Assembly: GCA_902524345.1 (NCBI GenBank) | Contig: CABZCX010000001.1 | Coordinates: 5,001 to 69,000 of the forward strand | DNA length: 64,000 nucleotides | Source of the DNA: an uncultured Pelagibacteraceae bacterium | Lineage (GTDB): Bacteria; Pseudomonadota; Alphaproteobacteria; Pelagibacterales; Pelagibacteraceae | Direction: 5' to 3' | Shown here: positions 37,121-44,470 of the stretch, in pieces | Numbering within the stretch: position 1 is the first letter of the stretch | Layout: every line of letters starts with the position of its first letter | Notes under the pieces: model-generated | Seen by the model: only the letters and a program-made list of their open reading frames with translations | The model's database searches: none | What the model was told of the DNA's origin: nothing | Made by a program: the position numbers and the translations under genes

Positions 37121-38342
37121 AGAAATTGATCTTAGCTTAGATCGAATAAAAAATCTTTGCAAAAAGTTGGGAAACCCGCAAGATGAAATTAAGTGTATAC
37201 AGGTCTGTGGAACTAATGGGAAAGGTAGTACCATTTCTTTTTTAAGATCTATACTTAGGGAAGCAAACATTAAATGTAATGTATACACCTCTCCTCATGT
37301 AAAGAGCATTAATGAGAGGTTTGTTTATAATGATGAAATGATCGGTGATAATGATCTATCAGATTTATTATCTAAAATTGAGGAAGTAAACAACAATCAA
37401 CCTTTAACATATTTTGAAGCTCTCACAGCTGCATTCTTTTATGGATGCAAAAAGTATAAAGATAATCTTGTGATTGCAGAATTTGGCCTGTTTGGAAGAG
37501 GAGATGCTGTAAATATTTTAAAAAAAAATCTTTGTAATATAGTCACCTCATGTAGTGAGGATCACTTAGACTGGTTACCAAAAAATGACAGAACTATTGA
37601 AAGAATAATTTTTGAAAAAACCTCCTCTTTACTAAATTCGAATATAGTAGTTGCTAAACAAAATTCTAATGAAATTGTAGAATGTATTAAAAAAAATATA
37701 TCTGATAATAGTGCGAATAAATATTTTTTTAATGAAAATTACAACTTTGTTTTAAAGGAAAATAACTTCTTTTATTACGAGGATAAATATGGTGGTTTAA
37801 AAATTCCAAAACCCAAATTAAATGGACTATTTCAACTTGAAAATGCTGCTACGGCAATCGCAACATTAAGAATTTTAGAGGATATAAAAATTAAGGACCA
37901 ACACATAATAAACGGAGTTCAAAAAGCATCCCATATTGCTAGACTTGAGGAAATTAAATCTGGTAAACTAAAAAACTTAGTGAAAAATAATAAACTAATT
38001 CTTGACTCTTCACATAATCCTGGTGGATCAAAAGTTCTTAATGAATATCTTCAGACTTTAGATTGTAACAAACATGTTATTATAGGAATGATGGCTAATA
38101 AAAATCACGAAGAATACATAAGTTATTTTAAAAATATTTCATCTTTGACTACAGTTGATATACCAAATCAACCTAATGCAATAAGTGGAAAAGAACTAAA
38201 AGAAAAATTTAAGGATATACCTAATGTCATTTATAAAGAGAGTATTCAAAAAGCCATTCAATCTGTAAAATTAAAAGAGAACGATTTGCTTTTGATTACT
38301 GGTTCTTTGTACTTAAGTGGAGAATTTTTAAATTTAAACTAA
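37074..38342 (+). CDS. folC: Folylpolyglutamate / dihydrofolate synthase
   Basis: Adds glutamate to folates; bacterial forms also make dihydrofolate. ATP-binding loop VCGTNGKGSTISFL (43-56), SPHVKSINERF, and the Mur-ligase central and C-terminal domains (EFGLFGRGDAVN, LDSSHNPGG). 422 residues. The ATG at 37074 is needed for the conserved first helix (LQKLHPKEIDLSLDRI), so a 47-base out-of-frame overlap with accD appears real. Last gene of the long plus-strand operon, converging with a thioredoxin gene. Confidence 0.94.
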   Translation: MKLQKILNRLQKLHPKEIDLSLDRIKNLCKKLGNPQDEIKCIQVCGTNGKGSTISFLRSILREANIKCNVYTSPHVKSINERFVYNDEMIGDNDLSDLLSKIEEVNNNQPLTYFEALTAAFFYGCKKYKDNLVIAEFGLFGRGDAVNILKKNLCNIVTSCSEDHLDWLPKNDRTIERIIFEKTSSLLNSNIVVAKQNSNEIVECIKKNISDNSANKYFFNENYNFVLKENNFFYYEDKYGGLKIPKPKLNGLFQLENAATAIATLRILEDIKIKDQHIINGVQKASHIARLEEIKSGKLKNLVKNNKLILDSSHNPGGSKVLNEYLQTLDCNKHVIIGMMANKNHEEYISYFKNISSLTTVDIPNQPNAISGKELKEKFKDIPNVIYKESIQKAIQSVKLKENDLLLITGSLYLSGEFLNLN

Positions 38343-38662
38343 ATATTTTTCGAAAGGAACTCTTTTGCATGAGCTTCCCCAGGATAGCCTGTCATTCTAT
38401 CAACTTCTTGACCTAATTTATAAATCACCGTAGTTGGAATTGACATAATTCCAGCAGAGCTAGCTGCATTAATTGCTGCGTTTTCTATATCTCCATAATA
38501 AAAGTTAGCTTTATCTTTAAACTCTTCGCTGTCACTTAATTTGGAAAGCACTGGCTTATAAATCTTGCATGGGTTGCACCAAATAGCACTATACAAAATT
38601 ACACTCACTTTTTCATTTTTGATTTTATTTTCAAAATCTTCGTCTTTAAAATCTATAAGCAT
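38339..38662 (-). CDS. Thioredoxin
   Basis: Small thiol-disulfide oxidoreductase. The active site is WCNPCK (C29 and C32), in place of the usual WCGPC, so the second position of the CxxC pair is Asn. The cis-Pro segment MSIPTTVIY and the C-terminal helix are present. 107 residues and no signal peptide, so it is cytoplasmic. Alphaproteobacterial genomes often place a thioredoxin right after folC; here it is convergent with a 4-base overlap. Confidence 0.92.
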   Translation of the reverse strand: MLIDFKDEDFENKIKNEKVSVILYSAIWCNPCKIYKPVLSKLSDSEEFKDKANFYYGDIENAAINAASSAGIMSIPTTVIYKLGQEVDRMTGYPGEAHAKEFLSKNI

Positions 38663-38696
38663 AAAATCTTTTTATTAATTTGTTCATCAAAGTCAA

Positions 38697-40133
38697 CTAG
38701 GCAAATTCATATTTTTTTTCAATTGACATGATAAATTGATTTATTTCATCAAGTTTTTTTAGCTCTTGCTCATCATCTCTATTAGATGCTTGATCTCTTA
38801 AATAATCAATTTCAGTATAAGCCATACTAACAGTTTGCCATTTTTCCTTATTTTTACTCAAAATTCTTCTAGCAATTTCACTTTTAATATTTTTGTATAA
38901 GTCAGGTGGTAAAATTTGAGGGGCTTCTTGATAAATTATTTTTTGACCAAACCAACTACATCTCTTGTCTTCAAACTTATCTAGCAGTCTAAGCTTACCT
39001 TCCCACGAGGAGCTGTGCCATGTTTTGAATAAAGCAGTATCTTTATTTGGAATAAATTTTTCGTATAAAGTTTCCTCAGGTAATAAGTCTTCCTGAGTTT
39101 TGGTTTGTGCTTTTTCTTCAGCTGCCTCTCTGTGAATGGTTTGAATATTTTTACAAAAGTTTTCACTATTTCTGACTAAATGAGCCCTCTTTTTAATCAT
39201 CTCTAAATCTAAATCTAAATATGGTTTTTGTTTTAAAGCGAACTTTTTATCAAGAATTATTGGTGCTTTATTAGTTTTTAAAACCCTTAAGGCTTTTGGA
39301 CTCATTTTTTTTAAAATATCTCTAAGTTGATTGATGGGTAAGTTTAATAATGGCTCCGGATCTCTTCTTAAATCCCATACATATCCCCAAGATGCATAAG
39401 ATGGATGATAGCAATGATTTGGATACAACGTACCTGCTAGATACATCATATTTCTACCCTTCACATTTTCAAAAATAGAATATATGCCCTCGTCTTTTAA
39501 AAGTGTTTCTACACTAGCTTTAGTTGATGTTTTTAAAAATGTTTCCCAATTATCTTTATGTTTATTTTTAATTATTCTAAGAATCTTCAAAGTGTTTATG
39601 GCGTCAGCATAGGCAGTATGGCTTGCTGAGGTATCAAAACCCTGCATTCTAGATAGAGACTCTAGTGCTAGGCTTGGATTTCCCGCCTCTGTTAACTCAG
39701 TTTTTAAAGTTTCTGAGTTAATAGTCTGGGCGGCTCTCGCTATATGTAAACCGTCATGTTGTTTATTTGGTGAAACATGAGTTGTATAAGGGTATCTATT
39801 TCCCTTAAAAAAGTTAAAATTTAGCATCCTTGAATCGAAATTTAAATTTGACCAGCCCAAGAACATTGCTGGGGCACATTTTATGAAAAAATTCTCAACA
39901 GCGCCTAAAAAATCATAATGTGAATAATTACCTTTAGTAAGTAAATCGATGCTAGTCGAATTAACAAGTAATGCCTTCGCGCTTGGCACCTCACCCTCTG
40001 GCATTCGTCCTCTTATATTTAACTTTCCAATTTCTTTTAGATTTTTATCAACTACAACAGCTCCAACTTCTATTATAGATCCCCATATTGTTGAATTTGT
40101 TGTCTCGGTATCGTAAATTACAATCTTATCCAT
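38697..40133 (-). CDS. sbcB: Exonuclease I (SbcB-type)
   Basis: 3'-5' single-strand DNA exonuclease used in recombination and mismatch repair. It starts with the DEDDh motif YDTETTNS (Exo I), has LGWSNLNFDSRML (Exo II) and the third motif with His and Asp in SASHTAYADAINTL. A C-terminal exonuclease I domain follows (YLAGTLYPNHCYHPS, EKFIPNKDTALF). 478 residues fits the full-length enzyme. It follows the PD-(D/E)XK exonuclease gene by 3 bases, so these nucleases and rmuC form a transcription unit. Confidence 0.92.
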   Translation of the reverse strand: MDKIVIYDTETTNSTIWGSIIEVGAVVVDKNLKEIGKLNIRGRMPEGEVPSAKALLVNSTSIDLLTKGNYSHYDFLGAVENFFIKCAPAMFLGWSNLNFDSRMLNFNFFKGNRYPYTTHVSPNKQHDGLHIARAAQTINSETLKTELTEAGNPSLALESLSRMQGFDTSASHTAYADAINTLKILRIIKNKHKDNWETFLKTSTKASVETLLKDEGIYSIFENVKGRNMMYLAGTLYPNHCYHPSYASWGYVWDLRRDPEPLLNLPINQLRDILKKMSPKALRVLKTNKAPIILDKKFALKQKPYLDLDLEMIKKRAHLVRNSENFCKNIQTIHREAAEEKAQTKTQEDLLPEETLYEKFIPNKDTALFKTWHSSSWEGKLRLLDKFEDKRCSWFGQKIIYQEAPQILPPDLYKNIKSEIARRILSKNKEKWQTVSMAYTEIDYLRDQASNRDDEQELKKLDEINQFIMSIEKKYEFA

Positions 40134-40136
40134 ATT

Positions 40137-40826
40137 TTATTGAACCAAATTATTCATCTCATTAAATTTTTTTAATCTTCCTAAAAACAAATTTTGATAT
40201 GTTACTAGTTCGGGCCCTTGAATTTTAAACTCTTGAAATAAATTATCCACTGTGCAAACAAGAATAATACAAGATGTAATATTAGAATTATACACAACAT
40301 TATGTGCTAAAGAATACGCTGCACATTGTAATAGCCAACTATCTATATACTCGAATTTTTTTGGTCTCCGGGCATTTTTAAAATCTATGATGCAAGATTG
40401 ACCCTCATAAATTCCTACACAATCAGCAGTACCCGCGTACCTATCAGGATAATAAAGTGTACATTCAACTCCCCATATTTCCTCTAGTCTATTTTTTAAA
40501 CCCTTTTCAATAATTTCTTTAGCCATTGTTTTATATTGTTCTTTATCCTCAAAGAAACTCAAGTTTTCTCTTCCTAAAAGAAAAGACTCTAAGTAACTGT
40601 GCATTTGAGACCCGCGGGAAGCAGCGTCTTTAACAATCTTATTTGCTACAGCTTCTCCTGTTCGTTCTCGCCAATTGGCTAAAGCAGCCTTATCCTCTTC
40701 AGATTTTGTTGCATCTAGAATTGAGGTGACGCTTGGTAATTTTGTTTCACCTAATAAGTATCTTCTTATTCCATCTTCAGTTGCTCTTGATGATGTAGGA
40801 TAGTTATATTTCTTATTCCATCGCAT
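40137..40826 (-). CDS. PD-(D/E)XK exonuclease of phage-like type
   Basis: RecB/lambda-exonuclease-like nuclease. Catalytic elements are visible: Asp in GTADCVGIY, the DxK of CIIDFKNARRPK, and the downstream QCAAY. The region KLPSVTSILDATKSEEDKAAL and the general layout resemble exonucleases of marine phages. The start at 40826 (MRWNKKYNYP) is preferred because a longer reading from 40904 would overlap rmuC by 41 bases; that start cannot be excluded. 229 residues. It lies between rmuC and sbcB, hence likely works on DNA ends in repair. Confidence 0.8.
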   Translation of the reverse strand: MRWNKKYNYPTSSRATEDGIRRYLLGETKLPSVTSILDATKSEEDKAALANWRERTGEAVANKIVKDAASRGSQMHSYLESFLLGRENLSFFEDKEQYKTMAKEIIEKGLKNRLEEIWGVECTLYYPDRYAGTADCVGIYEGQSCIIDFKNARRPKKFEYIDSWLLQCAAYSLAHNVVYNSNITSCIILVCTVDNLFQEFKIQGPELVTYQNLFLGRLKKFNEMNNLVQ

Positions 40827-40863
40827 GTGATTTCTTATAGAGGGTATTTTCTGAAAAAAGAAA

Positions 40864-41961
40864 TTATTTTTTAACTTGTCTATTTCTCTCAACGAAATTC
40901 TCAACGTTCTCAGTTAGTATAGCTTTTTCAACTTGCTCGGGATCTTTAATATTTTCTAAAGTTCTAGTAATTGATCTTGCATCAGTTCCAAACTTATCAA
41001 CGACACTCATCGCTTCATCTAGTTTTTTTCTTAAAACTATGACGTTGTCAAAATGCTTTGCAAACCTTGTGCTGATTGTTTTTAAATGGTTATAAATTTC
41101 CACTGCTCCTTTTTGAACCTTCAATGATTGAAAACCCATGTGTAAAGATTGTAGATAGGCTGACAGGGTATTAGGACCACAAATAACAATTTTATATTTT
41201 CTCATCAATTCTTGAGTAAGTAATTCTTTTGTACTTGGATCTTGGTACTCAGTTAATTCTCTATAAAGACTTTCTGAGGCAGCATAAACTATCGCAAAAT
41301 CAGTTGTTTTTGGTGGTACTATATATTTTTCATTAACACTTTTTGCTTTCAATTTAAAAGCACTTGCTAATTTTGATCTAGCATCAGCAACTGCTTTTTT
41401 ATCGTCTGCCTCATGCGCATCAGTAATTGCTTTAAATTTTTCTACAGGAAAATGAGAGTCCACTGGGACCAAAACATCTCCTTGAAGTTTGATAGCAAAT
41501 TCCACATTCTCGCTAGTATCCTCTTTCATTTTCACATTAGTCATAAATTGACTCGCTGGAAGTAAATCTCTAATTAAAGAATCAAGGCTACTTTCTGCTA
41601 ATACACCATATTTTTTTACACCTGCTAAAATTTTGGTTATCCCTTCTTGGCTTTGATTTAATAATTGAACCTGTTGATTGAAATTTCCAACCTTTTCATC
41701 AACCTTAGTTAAAGCCTCAGTCATGTCTTTTGTAACACCGGTTGACAGAGCGTTAAAGGATGTAGACATAGAACTTAACGAAGTATTAATTGTTGCATTT
41801 AAACTATCTTTGAGTTTTACAATTTCTGCATTTAAATTGGCTATCTCTTCGGCTTCTTTATTTTCATCCTCTTTTTTGGTCTTAGACTTAATGTTCAAAT
41901 AAAGAATTGCCAATGTTGCTATAAGTAATAAACCTAAAATTATTATTAAAATTGTGTCCAT
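40864..41961 (-). CDS. rmuC: RmuC family DNA recombination protein
   Basis: RmuC limits inversions at short inverted repeats in E. coli; the biochemical activity is a predicted nuclease. One N-terminal membrane segment (3-23, TILIIILGLLLIATLAILYL), a coiled coil (about 30-105), and the conserved core with LPVDSHFP-like VPVDSHFPVEKF, then PPKTTDFAIVYAASESLYREL. 365 residues is normal. First gene in the nuclease group; 42 bases separate it from the small gene upstream, a plausible island boundary. Confidence 0.93.
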   Translation of the reverse strand: MDTILIIILGLLLIATLAILYLNIKSKTKKEDENKEAEEIANLNAEIVKLKDSLNATINTSLSSMSTSFNALSTGVTKDMTEALTKVDEKVGNFNQQVQLLNQSQEGITKILAGVKKYGVLAESSLDSLIRDLLPASQFMTNVKMKEDTSENVEFAIKLQGDVLVPVDSHFPVEKFKAITDAHEADDKKAVADARSKLASAFKLKAKSVNEKYIVPPKTTDFAIVYAASESLYRELTEYQDPSTKELLTQELMRKYKIVICGPNTLSAYLQSLHMGFQSLKVQKGAVEIYNHLKTISTRFAKHFDNVIVLRKKLDEAMSVVDKFGTDARSITRTLENIKDPEQVEKAILTENVENFVERNRQVKK

Positions 41962-42003
41962 GATTCGTATGTTATACCTCCTTGAATATATTTAAAGTTA
42001 TTT

Positions 42004-42213
42004 TCAATTTACTTTTACGATTATGTTATTTTTTATTGTTACTTCTGCAAAAAATTCACGTCCTTTATTCTCAGTTGAATAAGGTCTGTTGCTACCAACT
42101 AACACTCCGCTCTGCCTATACTCTGGTCCAAACATACTTGTTTCGGTATAATTAAGCGGTTTTCCTATATTTTCCTTAAGCTCTTTTTTTGATTTGTAAT
42201 TGAAAATTAGCAT
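42004..42213 (-). CDS. Small conserved-looking protein of unknown function (69 aa)
   Basis: Not assigned to a named family. 69 residues, mixed charge, no membrane segment; it contains LKENIGKPLNYTETSMFGPEYRQSG-type sequence and ends in a beta-like FFAEVTIKNNIIVKV. The layout suggests a small beta-rich domain. Its ATG shares a base with the stop of the upstream gene (42213), so it belongs to the same operon. It may be host core rather than island, as it is the last gene before rmuC. Confidence 0.7.
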   Translation of the reverse strand: MLIFNYKSKKELKENIGKPLNYTETSMFGPEYRQSGVLVGSNRPYSTENKGREFFAEVTIKNNIIVKVN

Positions 42214-42479
42214 CAGTTTAATAACCTTTTTGGAACCTTACCCATCATAATTTCTTTCATATCTTGAAATTCTGAAGCAACATGATTTTGAACTGTTTTT
42301 ATAAATGACTTAATTGTTTTTTTATCAAAACCTAAATTTTTTAGTATCTCTTTAGCCTCTTTTTCATTTTCAGTAGAGATATAATGCTCTGCAATAGATA
42401 AGTATCTAAAGAAAACTTCTTTTTGGCTTTCTGTTTTAAGTTCAGATAGTTTCAGCTCCATTAAGTAATTTTTGTCCAT
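42213..42479 (-). CDS. Small helical protein of unknown function (88 aa)
   Basis: No family recognised. The sequence is helix-rich and charged, with ELKLSELKTESQKEVFFRYL, a middle TPR-like HYISTENEKEAKEILKNLG, and a C-terminal QDMKEIMMGKVPKRLL. The ATG at 42479 is chosen; a TTG at 42503 would give eight more residues and overlap the Vsr gene. It is coupled to the following 69-residue gene by a one-base stop/start overlap. Confidence 0.7.
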   Translation of the reverse strand: MDKNYLMELKLSELKTESQKEVFFRYLSIAEHYISTENEKEAKEILKNLGFDKKTIKSFIKTVQNHVASEFQDMKEIMMGKVPKRLLN

Positions 42480-42495
42480 TATTTGATATATATCT

Positions 42496-42864
42496 TTAGG
42501 CAATGATTAGACGTTCCAGAGTGTTAAAAGTTTTATCAATATTCTTTACTTTTAAAGTGCACTCCCATACATCAATGACTTTCCAACCTAATTTTTTAAG
42601 TTTATTTTTAGTAATAAAATCTCTCTTTTTATTAAGTTCTAATCTTTCTATCCAATATTGAGTTTTTGTCTTTGGCACATTGCTATGAGCGCAGCCGTGA
42701 TAGTGCCAATAGCAACCATGAACATTTAAAATTGTTTTATGTTTATGTAGAACAATATCTGGTTTACCAGGAAGTTTTTTCACATGAATTCTAAATCTGT
42801 AACCATTCTTATATAGTATAGATCTAATCAATTTTTCTGGTTTTGTATTTTTTGAGATACTCAT
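42496..42864 (-). CDS. vsr: Very short patch repair-type endonuclease (Vsr)
   Basis: Vsr enzymes nick next to T:G mismatches that arise by deamination of 5-methylcytosine in Dcm-type sites. The family core is clear: NTKPEKLIRSILYKNGYRFR, catalytic-Asp motif LPGKPDIVL, NVHGCYWHYHGC with zinc-binding His/Cys, then KTQYWIERLELNKKRD and VIDVWECTLK. The start at 42864 makes an ATGA overlap with the gene upstream and fits the family N-terminus (MSxxxNTKPE); a start at 42879 is possible. 122 residues. Linkage to a C5-methyltransferase at 47.3 kb fits. Confidence 0.93.
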   Translation of the reverse strand: MSISKNTKPEKLIRSILYKNGYRFRIHVKKLPGKPDIVLHKHKTILNVHGCYWHYHGCAHSNVPKTKTQYWIERLELNKKRDFITKNKLKKLGWKVIDVWECTLKVKNIDKTFNTLERLIIA

Positions 42865-43571
42865 TTTACTTTGACCCATTTCTTAAAATCTGGTCCTAAT
42901 AACTCAAGTAAATCATCTACACCCATCCTATTAATATCAAAGTTAAGTTGATATATTGAAAGTTCTTTTGTGAGTTCCCTATGATTTCCGGATACGTTTC
43001 TTTTTGAAATAATTTTAGGTAAATTTTTTTTATCAAATCTTAAATATAATTTTGTATATAAATCTAAAATATTTTTAGAAGAAATTAGGGTGGGTGAAGC
43101 AGAAATAGACTCCTCTTCATCGCTCCAATTATTAATTTCTTTTGAAAGATAAACTATAGATTTTTCTTTAAATTGAGAATAAAGTTCCCACCTTAATCTC
43201 ACAAGGTGTTTTTTCCAACTAGATGGAGCATTTTTATTAAGTATATATTTAATTTTTTGAGATCCACCAGATGGTCCAGGAAACAGCTGATTAAAAAAAG
43301 CTAAAGTTAGCCAATGAAAAATTCCAGTTTCAAATCTTATATTTTTAAGTTCTCGCAATTTTAAATCCAAATATTTTCCAAATTCGAAGGCTGATTTAAA
43401 TACCTTAGATGTATCAATTTCTATTTTAACATCTAAACTTTGATTTAAATTTTCATCATTAAGATATTTAAAAGGAACTGGAGTTTTTTTATTTCTTAAT
43501 TTTCTATCAAAAAAATCTTCAAATTTCTTTTCGCCAATTTCATTAAATTTTTTAAGAATAAGTTTGGGCAT
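42861..43571 (-). CDS. Uncharacterised island protein (236 aa)
   Basis: No named domain recognised with certainty. Soluble, Lys- and Trp-rich, with conserved-looking stretches FETGIFHWLTLAFFNQLFPG and LRWELYSQFKEKSIVYLSKEI and a C-terminal SGNHRELTKELSIYQLNFDINRM-type segment. No Walker motifs and no obvious PD-(D/E)XK signature. It lies between the 299-residue protein (one-base overlap) and vsr (4-base overlap), so it is made in step with both and may be a subunit of the same system. Confidence 0.75.
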   Translation of the reverse strand: MPKLILKKFNEIGEKKFEDFFDRKLRNKKTPVPFKYLNDENLNQSLDVKIEIDTSKVFKSAFEFGKYLDLKLRELKNIRFETGIFHWLTLAFFNQLFPGPSGGSQKIKYILNKNAPSSWKKHLVRLRWELYSQFKEKSIVYLSKEINNWSDEEESISASPTLISSKNILDLYTKLYLRFDKKNLPKIISKRNVSGNHRELTKELSIYQLNFDINRMGVDDLLELLGPDFKKWVKVK

Positions 43572-44470
43572 TAATCCTCATTTTGAATATTTAAATTTTG
43601 TCTTGCACTTTCATATTTTTTCAAAAGTTGAAATTGTTCTAAATATTTTTCGACGGCATTATTTATAAATAATTCAATATCATTTGAATAAATTTCCTCA
43701 TTTTCTGTGGATGTTGCTAATTGTTGTTGAATTTCCTCAACTTTAAAATTGGAGTTAGCTTTTTCAGCAAATTTTAAAAATTCTTGTATGTGTTTGTTTT
43801 CCTCAACATCTGATAAAATCAAACATCTTCTGAGAAGTTCTTTAAATGCATAGGAAAAAATTACCACTGTTAATCTATCATCTGTTTCGCATTCTGAGGC
43901 TATATCAAGTTTAGAGTTAAAATATATTACAGGTATCATTTTTGCTTTATCACTATCATTTTCAAATCCAACATCCCATGGGTGTTGGATTTCATCTGAT
44001 ATTTTTGTTGCAAATAACGGAAGTTCTCTATTTTTCCTTATCTTTTTAATTTCTTCTTTTTTACCAATATTAAAAGGTTTTATGGAATTGCTTGATGCTA
44101 ATATTTGATTGTTTTTGTTTGTAATAATTATTCTAAAGCTTACTCTATTTACATCTATTTCATCCAAACTTCTGTCTATTCGATCATCAACTTGGAAATT
44201 ACTATTACTAAAAGAATCAAAAAATGCTTCACCCAAAGTTCCTAGTTGAACCTCTTTTCTGAACGCACCTCTGTAAATTTCACAATAAATCTTAGAAGTT
44301 TGTTCATTCAGTTTTGAGTGATTTTTCCTAATTTTTTCTAAAACAGATTTTAAATTAAGAATTATATAAAATTCTCTCTCTAAAGAACTCACTGCTATAA
44401 ACACATCTCTTTGATCGTCCTCGATATCCCAGAATAATTCAACTCTTTTAGTATAATTGTATTTACCCAT
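43571..44470 (-). CDS. Uncharacterised island protein (299 aa)
   Basis: No family recognised. The N-terminal half is beta-rich (RVELFWDIEDDQRDVFIAV, CEIYRGAFRKEVQLG, VSFRIIITNKNNQILASS), and the middle has a conserved-looking MIPVIYFNSKLDIA. The C-terminal third is helical and Glu/Gln-rich (about 215-299), suited to protein contacts. The start overlaps the GHKL ATPase gene by 8 bases, suggesting stoichiometric production with the ATPase. It may be a partner or substrate-recognition subunit. Confidence 0.75.
   Translation of the reverse strand: MGKYNYTKRVELFWDIEDDQRDVFIAVSSLEREFYIILNLKSVLEKIRKNHSKLNEQTSKIYCEIYRGAFRKEVQLGTLGEAFFDSFSNSNFQVDDRIDRSLDEIDVNRVSFRIIITNKNNQILASSNSIKPFNIGKKEEIKKIRKNRELPLFATKISDEIQHPWDVGFENDSDKAKMIPVIYFNSKLDIASECETDDRLTVVIFSYAFKELLRRCLILSDVEENKHIQEFLKFAEKANSNFKVEEIQQQLATSTENEEIYSNDIELFINNAVEKYLEQFQLLKKYESARQNLNIQNED

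Noticed and set aside
40827-40904. Longer N-terminus of the PD-(D/E)XK exonuclease
   Set aside because: It would overlap rmuC by 41 bases and adds a Lys/Phe-rich stretch unlike the family start; MRWNKKYNYP fits better.
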